A stretch of 43,563 bases of DNA from Microsyncoccus archaeolyticus. Lineage in GTDB: Bacteria; Patescibacteriota; Minisyncoccia; Minisyncoccales; Minisyncoccaceae. Made by a program: the position numbers and the translations under genes. Below are positions 7,084-15,381 of the stretch, in pieces. Numbering within the stretch: position 1 is the first letter of the stretch; every line of letters begins with the position of its first letter. The stretch spans positions 1 through 43,563 of the forward strand of contig BTXY01000006.1 in assembly GCA_036987155.1 (NCBI GenBank), written 5' to 3'. Below the pieces are notes generated by a model. The model saw only the letters and a program-made list of their open reading frames with translations. It searched no databases and was not told the DNA's origin.

Positions 7084-7878
7084 TTAATTTGTCATAGCAC
7101 TAACGTCATCAAGATATAACATTCCGGTATTATCAAAAGAAAAAGTGATAGTATGCGAACCAGAATAACTAGACACATCAATTATATGTTGGGTCCAAGA
7201 AGAAGTATAGAGATTAGCTATTTTTACATCTGAATCAATTTTAAAACTGTGACCGGTTCCATTTTTGCTCCAAAAAGAAAGTTGAGAAACATTTGTTAAA
7301 TCAACTGTTTGATAAAAAGTTCCTGTTCCATATTCACAATAAATAATTGCTCCATAAGAACCGGAGTACTTGCCTGCACCCATAATATCAGCATAAGCAT
7401 AACTTCCTGTCTTTGTCCAACCATTACTATTCCCTGTTTCAAATCCACCATTAATAATCATTTGTTGAGGAGTGATTTCAGAAAAACCAGAACTGTAAGT
7501 ATATTTATATAAATTATCATTAGATAACGTTGCTTTAATTGTAAAATCACTTCCATCTGCTGATTGATATTTGTAGTATGCTCCAGAGGGATCTGTAGGA
7601 AAAGCTTGAGCGTAATCTGGAATAAGAGCTGATTTTAATGTTGTACATCCAGAAGCATCATTTCTAATGTCACATTCTGTTGGTTCAACAGGAGCAGTAC
7701 CAAAAAGTGTTTTGTAAGAAAGAATTAGTTTTTGTAAGTTATCAATATCATGTTTTCTTTCTGCATCATAAGTAGACTCAGTAACATCATTTGTGATAAT
7801 AATAATAAAACCAGAAAGAATTCCAACAATAACAATTACTACCAAAATTTCTATTAATGTGAATGATTTATTATTCAT
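7084..7878 (-). CDS. Type IV prepilin-like protein with C-terminal carbohydrate-binding-like domain
   Basis: 264 residues. The N-terminus (KSFTLIEILVVIVIVGI) is a class III prepilin signal with the short basic leader and Glu5 helix cut by PilD. Residues about 35-135 form a pilin core also seen in the pilins at 7916 and 16271 (TLKSALIPDY, PTDPSGAYYKYQS, GSDFTIKATLSN). From about 141, NGGFETGNSNGW and a Ser/Thr-rich beta pattern ending LYLDDVSA look like a jelly-roll carbohydrate-binding module. A TATAAT lies 11 nt before the ATG. The likely role is a minor or adhesive pilin at the cell surface. The ligand cannot be told from sequence. Confidence 0.85.
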   Translation of the reverse strand: MNNKSFTLIEILVVIVIVGILSGFIIIITNDVTESTYDAERKHDIDNLQKLILSYKTLFGTAPVEPTECDIRNDASGCTTLKSALIPDYAQAFPTDPSGAYYKYQSADGSDFTIKATLSNDNLYKYTYSSGFSEITPQQMIINGGFETGNSNGWTKTGSYAYADIMGAGKYSGSYGAIIYCEYGTGTFYQTVDLTNVSQLSFWSKNGTGHSFKIDSDVKIANLYTSSWTQHIIDVSSYSGSHTITFSFDNTGMLYLDDVSAMTN

Positions 7879-7915
7879 TTAATTATTGTATTATAAAAAA
7901 TTATTAAAAAAATAT

Positions 7916-8710
7916 TTATGGGCAGCCAGAAAAGCTACTTTGCCCCCCAATTAAATAATCATAAATCTGAACAACGTCATCATAGTCAACTCTTGCATTG
8001 TTGTTTACATCTGCTCCTGGAGGATATGGAGTAACATTAACATAGGAATAAGTTACAGAATAATCATTTTTCGTAACACTTGAATCTTCATCAGCATCTC
8101 CTAATGATCCGCAAGGGCTTGGTTTTGAGATATTGGCTGTACAATTAGCTGTTGTTCCTCCGCTCACACTACATGTCCAGATATAATCTGGGTCGCTGTC
8201 AGTAGTTACAGAAGAAGGATTTCCAGAAATGCATAAATTAGAATCTGGTGGCGAAGAAAATGATCCTCCATTTGCAGAACCACACACACCATTAGCTGTT
8301 AAGAAAAAACCCGTATCACTAGAATAACCATAGGTATAAGAATTCGAAAGTGTTGATTGAATTGTAAAATCAGAACCAGCAGCAGAAACATATTGATAGT
8401 GCTTACTTGAATCGGGATCTGTTGGGAACTGGGCCATATAATTTGGAATAAGAGCACTAGCCAAATTACTACAATTAACCCCTATATTACAAATAGTAGC
8501 TTCTGTCGGATAAGAACCATTAATTGACTTATAGAAAAGAAGGTTTCTTTGAAGAGTATCCATGTCATGCTTTCTTTTAGAATCGTTTGCTGAATTAAGA
8601 ATACCCGAAAGAGAAAAGATAATAATAGCTGAAATAACTCCTATTATCACTATAACCACTAATATTTCAATTAAAGTAAATGATTTACAGTTCTTCTTTT
8701 TTAAATTCAT
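7916..8710 (-). CDS. Type IV prepilin-like protein with dockerin-like C-terminal repeats
   Basis: 264 residues. PilD-type N-terminus (CKSFTLIEILVVIVIIGV), then the pilin core shared with the 7084 and 16271 proteins (ASALIPNY, FPTDPDSS, GSDFTIQSTLSN). Residues about 141-195 are a Cys-containing module (VCGSANGGSF, WTCSVSGGTTANCTA). Residues 199-264 hold two calcium-loop repeats of dockerin type: DADEDSSVTKND (205-216) and DVNNNARVDYDD (234-245), each with acids at loop positions 1, 3, 5 and 12, flanked by Cys200 and Cys263. Dockerins bind cohesins, so this could be a docking tip. It overlaps the SdpI-like gene by 26 nt. Confidence 0.85.
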   Translation of the reverse strand: MNLKKKNCKSFTLIEILVVIVIIGVISAIIIFSLSGILNSANDSKRKHDMDTLQRNLLFYKSINGSYPTEATICNIGVNCSNLASALIPNYMAQFPTDPDSSKHYQYVSAAGSDFTIQSTLSNSYTYGYSSDTGFFLTANGVCGSANGGSFSSPPDSNLCISGNPSSVTTDSDPDYIWTCSVSGGTTANCTANISKPSPCGSLGDADEDSSVTKNDYSVTYSYVNVTPYPPGADVNNNARVDYDDVVQIYDYLIGGQSSFSGCP

Positions 8711-9317
8711 AATAAGAATAAATAATTAGAGTAATCGTAAAAGAAATTATTGGTATGAAAACAAAGAAAAACGCGTATTCTGAAAAGAAAATTGAAATTA
8801 AAGCTAATAATCCTGATATTTTAAATAATTTACTTCCTAATCTATGAGTTTTATCCCAAACTTTGTCAGATGAAAGTGTCCATGGCGTTCTTATACCAAT
8901 AAAAAAGTTCCTCTTTGCTTTTTCTAATAAAATTCCTATGTAATAAAAGAAAAGTCCGAGAGCGGGCATTAATGCTTTGTTCATATTAAACACAGCTCCC
9001 ATATTCCACAAAAGAGTCAAAACATACAAATAGAAAAAGAAAACCGTAAATAAGACAATAAACATTTCGTAGTTATTTTTGAACTTATCAATATTTTTCT
9101 TTAAAGGGTCTATATTGGGAACTAGCAAAAGGATTATTGCTAAAATTAAAAGAAACACTGGTAAAAAGAAAACTCCAAAATCTCTTGAAACGTATCCATC
9201 AACGTTTCCTTCTATGTTCCAGTGAGAAGCCATTTTTTCTGGCATTAAATAATAAGAACAAAAACCTAGGACAAAACAAAGAGCTATTATTGAAAATATT
9301 AATATCTTTTTATTCAT
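8685..9317 (-). CDS. SdpI-family membrane protein (DUF1648 plus SdpI)
   Basis: 210 residues, about six membrane segments. The start PEKMASHWNIEGNVDGYVSRD is the DUF1648 pattern, and the later KAKRNFFIGIRTPWTLSSDKVWDKTHRLG is the SdpI signature. In Bacillus SdpI gives immunity to the SdpC toxin, but most homologues have no proven role and no toxin gene is visible here. It overlaps the pilin genes on both sides (8 nt and 26 nt), so it belongs to the same transcript and may be translated by coupling. Confidence 0.88.
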   Translation of the reverse strand: MNKKILIFSIIALCFVLGFCSYYLMPEKMASHWNIEGNVDGYVSRDFGVFFLPVFLLILAIILLLVPNIDPLKKNIDKFKNNYEMFIVLFTVFFFYLYVLTLLWNMGAVFNMNKALMPALGLFFYYIGILLEKAKRNFFIGIRTPWTLSSDKVWDKTHRLGSKLFKISGLLALISIFFSEYAFFFVFIPIISFTITLIIYSYYEFKKEEL

Positions 9318-10230
9318 TTTCTGTTAAGTTTAATTTTAATTCCCCTATTCTTTGATTATAGTCATTGATGCTAATTTCTTTATTTAATAATAATTTATTA
9401 ATGCCAATAAAATAATTATTATTAATACTAGCAATAGCTAATACATCATTAAATATTCTAAATTCATCTAATTTACCCTTAAAGGGATAGTTAACCGTAG
9501 AGCCACCATATGTTCCTATATACAAAGCACCATCATCTACAGCATAAGCAGATGTTAATGTTTTTGGGTCATTGGTATATGCTCCATTCTTATACAGTTT
9601 TAAAACTTTTGTTGAGTTTTTAAATGTAAAAACAAAATAAGTCCAAGCATCGACTGGAAAAACATTGCTAAATGTTGCTGTGTTTGTTGAGCCATTTGCC
9701 CATTGAAAATTGACATCCACTTCATTTGTTCCAGTAGTATAACACCAAAAATAACCATTTCCAGAAGCTTGTGCTGCCCTATTAAAGAAAGTTGGATAAG
9801 TTTTTGATCCATTGCTATTATAAGCCCAAAAAGAAAAAGTATAATTGCCTGTTAAATCTAATGTATCACTATCAGTAATTGTTAAATAATCATCTGTACC
9901 ATCAAATTCTATACAATTAGAAGAAATGCAATCATTTCCACCTCTTACTATTGGCGTACTACTAATAGAAGCATCATTTGCTCCCCAAGTATCTTTTACG
10001 TCATTTGTAGTTGCATTCGATCCTGCTGAAGTTGGGCCATCAAACTTCCATTCTGAAACAAAATTAGAAGGTAAATTAGTTAAAATAGATAAACCAAATG
10101 CTTTTGCTCGTGCTAATTCTGCATGAGTTGTAGAATCGCTTGATCTAGTGACCACAAAAGCAGAAAGAATGCCGATTATAAGAATTGATACAAGTATTTC
10201 AACTAAAGTAAATGATTTTTCTTTTTTCAT
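9310..10230 (-). CDS. Type IV prepilin-like protein with LamG/concanavalin-like domain
   Basis: 306 residues. PilD-type N-terminus (KSFTLVEILVSILIIGI), a short linker, then a LamG-type fold about 55-265: SEWKFDG, CISSNCIEFDGTDDYL, TFSFWAY, WTYFVFTFKNS, LKLYKNG and FKGKLDEFRIFN. The tail (NKLLLNKEISINDYNQRIGEL) is a helical hairpin like SHOCT domains. LamG folds bind sugars or proteins, and this one probably acts in attachment. It is first in the run 9310-8685-7916-7084. A TATAAT lies 10 nt before the ATG (10246-10241). Confidence 0.87.
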   Translation of the reverse strand: MKKEKSFTLVEILVSILIIGILSAFVVTRSSDSTTHAELARAKAFGLSILTNLPSNFVSEWKFDGPTSAGSNATTNDVKDTWGANDASISSTPIVRGGNDCISSNCIEFDGTDDYLTITDSDTLDLTGNYTFSFWAYNSNGSKTYPTFFNRAAQASGNGYFWCYTTGTNEVDVNFQWANGSTNTATFSNVFPVDAWTYFVFTFKNSTKVLKLYKNGAYTNDPKTLTSAYAVDDGALYIGTYGGSTVNYPFKGKLDEFRIFNDVLAIASINNNYFIGINKLLLNKEISINDYNQRIGELKLNLTENE

Positions 10231-10272
10231 ATTTTTATATATTATACTCTAAAATATTAAATACGCAAAGGG

Positions 10273-10300
10273 TTGACTTTATTATGTTTTCTGTTATCAT
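10273..10300 (+). promoter_or_regulatory. Promoter of the holin-secG-rnj operon, predicted leaderless
   Basis: TTGACT (10273-10278), 16-nt spacer, TATCAT (10295-10300), then TTAAACA and the ATG at 10308. The 7-nt gap implies that transcription begins at the start codon. Confidence 0.6.
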
Positions 10301-10307
10301 TTAAACA

Positions 10308-10655
10308 ATGTATAGCTTCCTATCTAAAATTATCTCCGGAATTGTCGGAACAGCCTTATCCTTGTATTTTATTAAAGAAATTACATACGATGATAGTATT
10401 TATACAATAATAATAGTAGGAATCGCAATAGGTCTTTTAATGATGATTGTAAGGCCAATTCTTAATGCCATTACCTTGCCATTAAGAATTATTACATTAA
10501 ACCTTTTTTCCTTTATAATAATTATGTTTTTAATTTGGACAGTTGACTGCATTTTTCCGAGCACTATGTTTGAAATTAACGGGATTTCAGGAGTATTCTG
10601 GATGTCCCTGATAGTTCTTGGTTCTGATGCCCTGTTCTCTACTAATAATGAATAA
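10308..10655 (+). CDS. Phage holin family 4 (Phage_holin_4_2-like) membrane protein
   Basis: 115 residues, four membrane segments, with the family pattern AIGLLMMIVRPILNAITLPLRIITLNLFSF in the middle. Despite the family name these are common chromosomal membrane proteins, and no phage genes surround this one. It heads a plus-strand operon and overlaps secG by 8 nt. Confidence 0.85.
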   Translation: MYSFLSKIISGIVGTALSLYFIKEITYDDSIYTIIIVGIAIGLLMMIVRPILNAITLPLRIITLNLFSFIIIMFLIWTVDCIFPSTMFEINGISGVFWMSLIVLGSDALFSTNNE

Positions 10656-10863
10656 TATTACTTTAATTGCTCAATCAATTATCTCTGTAGTATTGGTTGT
10701 TCTTATTCTTCTTCAGCAAAGAGGAACTGCACTTGGTTCTGCTTTTGGGGGAGGCGGAGAATCCTACAGCACAAGGCGTGGAGCTCAAAAATATATTTTT
10801 TGGGCAACAATTATTTTTACTGTCATTTTTCTAGGACTTGCTTTGTATAACCTAATGAAATAA
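10648..10863 (+). CDS. secG: Preprotein translocase subunit SecG
   Basis: 71 residues from the ATG at 10648 (MNNITLIAQSIISVVLVVLI), which sits in the overlap with the upstream gene; longer readings are not needed. There are two membrane helices with LLQQRGTALGSAFGGGGES between them, the SecG hallmark. It is the small accessory subunit of the SecYEG channel, which would also insert the prepilins encoded here. The stop and the next ATG share one base. Confidence 0.93.
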   Translation: MNNITLIAQSIISVVLVVLILLQQRGTALGSAFGGGGESYSTRRGAQKYIFWATIIFTVIFLGLALYNLMK

Positions 10864-12848
10864 TGTTTTCAAGAAAAAAGCACAAAATGCCCAACTTAAA
10901 GCAATGGGCCCAATTTTTGAAGGTTTTAAACTTTAAAGAAAAGGTTATTTTTGCAATTCTATTATTAACAGCTTTTATTTCTTTCTGCTTTATTTCTTCA
11001 AAATTTATTAATGACCACACTTCTTTGGTCCCAAACCAAGGAGGAGAAATAAAAGAGGGATTATTAGGGCAACCACAATTCATTAATCCTCTTTATGCTT
11101 ATTCTTCTTCAATAGATAGAGAAATAGCTGAATTGTGCTTTTCTAGTCTTTTTAATTATAACTCTCAAGGAGACATTGTTCCTGATCTAATAGACACCTA
11201 CACAATAAGTAGTGATGGAAAAAATATTGAATTCTCTATTAAACAAAATGTTAAATGGCAAGACAATGAGCCCTTAACAATTGACGATATTGTTTTTACT
11301 TTAAACCTCATTCAAGACCCAAACTATTTAAGTCCTTTAAGAGCTAATTTTTCTGGCATAGAAATAGAAAAAATGTCTGACCATAAAGCACTTTTCAGAT
11401 TAAAACAACCATATTCTGGATTTTTAGAAAATCTTACTAATTTAAAAATAATGCCTAAACATGTTTGGAAAGAAATTACTGCTTCAAAAATAATGAGTAG
11501 TGATAAATTAAATCTATTATCCCCTATTGGTTCTGGAAAATATACAATTAAAAAAGTTGAGCAAGACAGCGATAAATATGTTAAATCAATAGAATTGAAT
11601 TTAAATAAAAATTATTATGGACAAAAACCAAACATTAAAACCATAAAATTTGTTTTCTTTGATAAAAAAGAAGATTTAACTAATGCCCTTAAAAAAGGAA
11701 TTATTGATGCGGGCTTTTTAGAAACAGCTGGAGAGTATAATTTAGAAGAATTTAAAGGCTCTAATACATATTTAATCAAAACCCCTAATTATTTTAGTCT
11801 CTTTTATAATAATTCAAAAAGTCCTTTAAATAATGTTGAAATAAGGAAAGCATTAGATATTGCTTTAAACAAGGAAGAAGTTTTAGAAAAAGGACTTAAT
11901 AAATTAGGAGAAATTGTTTATTCTCCAATACTACCCTCTTTTTACGGTTTTAGCGAAGAAGAAAAAGAAACAACAGAACAAGATTCTAAAACTATTTTAG
12001 AAAAACAAGGTTTTGAAGAAAAAGATGGTATAATGGTGAAAACCATTAAAAAAACATCGGGATTTGAATTTAAAAGTACTTTAAATGTCGGGAGTAGCGG
12101 AGCAGAGGTTTCCAAGCTTCAAGAATGCTTAAAGCAAGACCCAGAAATATATGATGGAGAAATTAGCGGATATTTCGGAACGCAGACAAAAGAAGCAGTA
12201 ATTCGTTTTCAAGAAAAATACAAAGAAGATATTTTAATTCCAAATGATTTAAAGGAAGGAACAGGAAAAGTAGCAGGAAGCACAATTAAAAAATTAAATG
12301 AAATTTGCTTTAGTGTTCCTAACGAAGAAATAAAACTTTCTTTTACAATTAAAACAACAGAAAGTCCTTCTTTAATTAAAACTGCTGAAAATATTAAAGA
12401 ACAATGGGAAAAAATAGGAGTAAAAGTAGAAATAAAACAATTAGATGTAACTGAAATTAAAAAAACCATAAGAGACAGAGATTTTGATATTCTTCTTTTT
12501 GGAGAAAAATTAGGAGGAATACCAGACCCTCTCCCCTTCTGGCACTCTTCTCATATTATTGATCCAGGATTAAATATTTCAATGTATAAAAATGAAAAAG
12601 CGGATTTAGCTCTTGAAAAAGCAAGACTATATTCTGACTATAATTCAAATCAAAGAAAAGAAACACTGGAAGAATTTCAAAACATTTTAATTAAAGATTA
12701 TCCAGCTACTTTTCTTTACTCTTCATATAGTGCATACATAATTAATAAAAATATAAAAGGAATCCAATTAGATAAATTATCTGATATTGAAAAAAGATTT
12801 ATCGATATTTCTAATTGGTTCATTTACCAAAAACGTATATGGAAATAA
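10863..12848 (+). CDS. Membrane-anchored peptide-type solute-binding protein (SBP family 5) with internal peptidoglycan-binding domain
   Basis: 661 residues. A basic N-terminus and one membrane helix (about 28-46) with no lipobox Cys suggest an uncleaved anchor. Family 5 binding-protein features include GGEIKEGLLGQPQFINPLY, VKWQDNEPLTIDDIVFTL and DFDILLFGEKLGGIPDPLPFW. Between them, about residues 400-482, sits a PG_binding_1-like repeat: LNVGSSGAEVSKLQECL, then GYFGTQTKEAVIRFQEKY. Family 5 proteins bring oligopeptides to ABC importers, but no permease or ATPase gene is adjacent. Capture of wall peptides near the membrane is an inference. The start shares a base with the secG stop. Confidence 0.87.
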   Translation: MFSRKKHKMPNLKQWAQFLKVLNFKEKVIFAILLLTAFISFCFISSKFINDHTSLVPNQGGEIKEGLLGQPQFINPLYAYSSSIDREIAELCFSSLFNYNSQGDIVPDLIDTYTISSDGKNIEFSIKQNVKWQDNEPLTIDDIVFTLNLIQDPNYLSPLRANFSGIEIEKMSDHKALFRLKQPYSGFLENLTNLKIMPKHVWKEITASKIMSSDKLNLLSPIGSGKYTIKKVEQDSDKYVKSIELNLNKNYYGQKPNIKTIKFVFFDKKEDLTNALKKGIIDAGFLETAGEYNLEEFKGSNTYLIKTPNYFSLFYNNSKSPLNNVEIRKALDIALNKEEVLEKGLNKLGEIVYSPILPSFYGFSEEEKETTEQDSKTILEKQGFEEKDGIMVKTIKKTSGFEFKSTLNVGSSGAEVSKLQECLKQDPEIYDGEISGYFGTQTKEAVIRFQEKYKEDILIPNDLKEGTGKVAGSTIKKLNEICFSVPNEEIKLSFTIKTTESPSLIKTAENIKEQWEKIGVKVEIKQLDVTEIKKTIRDRDFDILLFGEKLGGIPDPLPFWHSSHIIDPGLNISMYKNEKADLALEKARLYSDYNSNQRKETLEEFQNILIKDYPATFLYSSYSAYIINKNIKGIQLDKLSDIEKRFIDISNWFIYQKRIWK

Positions 12849-13393
12849 AACCAGACATAAGACATTTAAATGATATGAGGGAAATGTTTAGTGAGGCTAC
12901 TGGAACTGACAATCCCCCCCTTTATTACATGTATAGGGGAGTAAAAAACCAAGACGATTTAAGATATGACATTACTGTTATCCCACCATTAATGTTTGGC
13001 AATGAATACAATAAAACAAAAGGGCACTATCATTATTCTCATCCAGAATTATATATTGTATTAAAAGGTAAAGCTATATTTTTTATACAAAGAGGATTAG
13101 AAGAAATAACTGACGCATATTACATAGAAGCTAACGAAGGAGATTCAATAATTATTCCTAAAGAATCAGGACATTTTACAATCAACCCCACAGAAGACAC
13201 TGTTTTAGAGTTAGCTAATTGGTCTAGTGTTAATTCTGTTTTTGATTATAAGCCAGTAGAAATCAAAAAAGGTGCTTGTTATTACTATACTAAAAAAGGT
13301 TGGATTAAAAACCAAAATTATAAACAGGTTCCTGAACTCAAAAAAGAGGAGCCCTTAAAAGAGATTCCTAAAGATCTCACATTTTTAAAATAA
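12839..13393 (+). CDS. Glucose-6-phosphate isomerase, archaeal cupin type
   Basis: 184 residues from the ATG at 12839. A TTG 24 nt upstream lies deeper in the previous gene and is less likely. The metal site is the cupin pattern KTKGHYHYSHPELY, followed by SGHFTINPTED. It interconverts glucose 6-phosphate and fructose 6-phosphate, using a metal-dependent fold unrelated to the common bacterial PGI. It overlaps the binding-protein gene by 10 nt and precedes RNase J by 4 nt. A different sugar substrate is possible but the motif fit is good. Confidence 0.88.
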   Translation: MEIKPDIRHLNDMREMFSEATGTDNPPLYYMYRGVKNQDDLRYDITVIPPLMFGNEYNKTKGHYHYSHPELYIVLKGKAIFFIQRGLEEITDAYYIEANEGDSIIIPKESGHFTINPTEDTVLELANWSSVNSVFDYKPVEIKKGACYYYTKKGWIKNQNYKQVPELKKEEPLKEIPKDLTFLK

Positions 13394-13397
13394 ATAT

Positions 13398-15134
13398 ATG
13401 GATAAAAAACAATTTACTAAAAGACCCCGGACGTTTGTTCGAAAACAAGGTCCAGTGGTTAAAGACCATCTAAAGATTATACCTTTGGGTGGTTTAGGCG
13501 AAGTCGGCCGAAACATGACTATTTTCGAATACAAAAACCAAATATTAATTGTGGATATTGGTTTTAGAATGCCAGAAGAAGACATGCCGGGAATTGATTA
13601 TATCATTCCCGACATTTCTTATCTATTGCAAAATAATAAATATAAAAATATTGTTGGTGTTTTAATTACTCATGGACATTATGATCACATTGGAGCAATC
13701 CCCTACATTATACACAGAATAGGAAATCCTCCAGTTTTTGCTGCCCCACTAGCCAAAGGAATAATAATTAAAAGACAAGAAGAATTTCCAGACAGACCAA
13801 AAATAGATATGAATGAAATTAATGATGGATCAAGAATTAAATTAGGAGTTTTTCAAATTGAATTTTTCAGACAGAATCACAATATTCCTGATAACATGGG
13901 AATATTTATTAAAACGCCTGTAGGAAATATTGTTCACACTTCTGATTTCAAATTTGATGATTTTCCAGTTAATGAAAAACCAACTGATTTTAAAAAATTA
14001 AATGAAATTGGAAAAAGAGGTATCACCCTTTTAATGTCTGACTCAACTGGAGCAGAAGAAGAAGGACACTCTTTGTCAGAAAAACAAATATTCGAAAACC
14101 TTGAAAAAGTTTTTAAAGAAGCAAAAGGAAGAATTATTCTTGCTACTTTTTCTTCTCTGGTTAATAGAATTCAGCAAGCAATTACTTTATCAGAAAAATA
14201 TGGAAGACGAGTAGGTTTTATTGGGCACAGCATGAAAACTAATGTAGAAATGTCTAAAAAAATGGGATATTTAAAATCCCAAAAAGGAACACTTCTTAAA
14301 AAAGTAGCTGAATCAAATAATTTGCCTGATAAACAAGTAACAATTCTTTGTACTGGCGCTCAAGGGGAAGAAATGGCAGGATTAATGAAAATAGCAACAA
14401 AAGAACATCCTTCAATTACAATAAAACCTGGTGACACTATTGTTTTCTCTTCTTCAGTTATTCCTGGAAATGAAAGAACAGTTCAAATGCTTAAAGATGA
14501 TCTTTTAAGACAAAAAGCAAATGTGTTTCATTATAAGATGATGGATATTCATGCTGGAGGACATGCTCAAAGAGAAGAATTAAAAGAAATGATTTCAATA
14601 ATGAAACCAAGATTTTTTATGCCTATTCACGGACAATTTTCTATGATGTACGCTAATGCTAAACTAGCAGAAAAATGTGGCATAAAAGAACAAAATGTAA
14701 TTTTAACGGATAATGGAAAGGTTATAGACCTTTATCCAGAAAAATTTATTATTGAAAAGAAAGAAATTCCTTCTGATTATATTATGGTTGATGGTCTTGG
14801 AGTTGGAGATGTAGGAGAAGTAGTTTTAAGAGACAGACAAATGCTCTCCAAAGATGGAATATTTGTAATCATTGCTGTGGTTAATAGAAAAACAGGAAAA
14901 GTCCAAGAATCACCTGATATTATTTCTAGGGGCTTTGTTTACTTAAGAGAATCTAAAAACTTACTTTACGAAACAAGAAAAAAAGTAATTCAAACCATTG
15001 AAAAAGCAACTGCCTCAGGACACGTAGTTAATTGGACCTACATTAAAGATAATGTAAGAAATACTCTTAGTGACTTTTTATTTGAAAAGACACAAAGAAG
15101 ACCAATGGTATTGCCAGTAATTATTGAGGTATAA
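13398..15134 (+). CDS. rnj: Ribonuclease J
   Basis: 578 residues, full length. Metallo-beta-lactamase core with HGHYDH (92-97), beta-CASP region (SDSTGAEEEGHSLSE, GRRVGFIGHSM), and MPIHGQFSMM; the C-terminal domain is present. RNase J performs 5'-to-3' exonuclease and endonuclease steps in mRNA decay and rRNA processing. The basic N-terminal extension (about 22 residues, KRPRTFVRKQG) may contact RNA. It is the last gene of the operon that starts at 10308. Confidence 0.97.
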   Translation: MDKKQFTKRPRTFVRKQGPVVKDHLKIIPLGGLGEVGRNMTIFEYKNQILIVDIGFRMPEEDMPGIDYIIPDISYLLQNNKYKNIVGVLITHGHYDHIGAIPYIIHRIGNPPVFAAPLAKGIIIKRQEEFPDRPKIDMNEINDGSRIKLGVFQIEFFRQNHNIPDNMGIFIKTPVGNIVHTSDFKFDDFPVNEKPTDFKKLNEIGKRGITLLMSDSTGAEEEGHSLSEKQIFENLEKVFKEAKGRIILATFSSLVNRIQQAITLSEKYGRRVGFIGHSMKTNVEMSKKMGYLKSQKGTLLKKVAESNNLPDKQVTILCTGAQGEEMAGLMKIATKEHPSITIKPGDTIVFSSSVIPGNERTVQMLKDDLLRQKANVFHYKMMDIHAGGHAQREELKEMISIMKPRFFMPIHGQFSMMYANAKLAEKCGIKEQNVILTDNGKVIDLYPEKFIIEKKEIPSDYIMVDGLGVGDVGEVVLRDRQMLSKDGIFVIIAVVNRKTGKVQESPDIISRGFVYLRESKNLLYETRKKVIQTIEKATASGHVVNWTYIKDNVRNTLSDFLFEKTQRRPMVLPVIIEV

Positions 15135-15182
15135 AAAAAGGACCTAGGAAGCTTGAGGAAATTTTCCTCTGCTTTCTAGGTC
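15133..15182 (-). terminator. Terminator formed by the last codons of the 61-residue gene
   Basis: Outer stem GACCTAG (15141-15147) with CTAGGTC (15176-15182), inner stem GAGGAA with TTCCTC, then seven T on the minus strand (15139-15133). The hairpin includes the final dozen codons and stop of the gene at 15144. It also faces the rnj 3' end and may stop that transcript less efficiently. Confidence 0.75.
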
Positions 15183-15329
15183 TTTGACCCGCTGAACCAA
15201 TTTTTCATGGTTCATTTTTTGCTGCTCCCTCCAAGAATCATGGGCGTGCCATGCTTTTTCAATTCTTGGCGTGAAAATCTTCTGTCCACACTGCGATACA
15301 AGAAATTCTTGTGCTTGAATAAAGTTCAT
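15144..15329 (-). CDS. Small soluble protein of unknown function (61 residues)
   Basis: No family is recognised. The product is hydrophilic with one Cys and aromatic and His residues in the middle (KAWHAHDSWREQQK), then VQRVKDLESRG. The gene itself is well supported: a Shine-Dalgarno AGGAGG 8 nt before the ATG, a perfect consensus promoter upstream, and an intrinsic terminator overlapping its end. It stands alone between rnj and the pilin at 15378. The strong signals suggest high expression. Confidence 0.75.
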   Translation of the reverse strand: MNFIQAQEFLVSQCGQKIFTPRIEKAWHAHDSWREQQKMNHEKLVQRVKDLESRGKFPQAS

Positions 15330-15352
15330 TTCTGTCCTCCTATTATATTTAT

Positions 15353-15381
15353 ATTATAATATACTATAAAATATTTGTCAA
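15353..15381 (-). promoter_or_regulatory. Perfect consensus promoter for the 61-residue gene
   Basis: Minus strand: TTGACA (15381-15376), 17-nt spacer, TATAAT (15358-15353). The -35 box contains the TGA stop (15380-15378) of the upstream pilin gene. Confidence 0.85.

Noticed and set aside
8685..9317. A complete toxin-immunity (Sdp) system
   Set aside because: No SdpC-like toxin or SdpA/B gene is visible near it, so only the SdpI-like protein is called.
10308..10655. Prophage indicated by a holin-family gene
   Set aside because: Only the family name is phage-like; it heads a housekeeping operon with secG and RNase J and no phage genes surround it.
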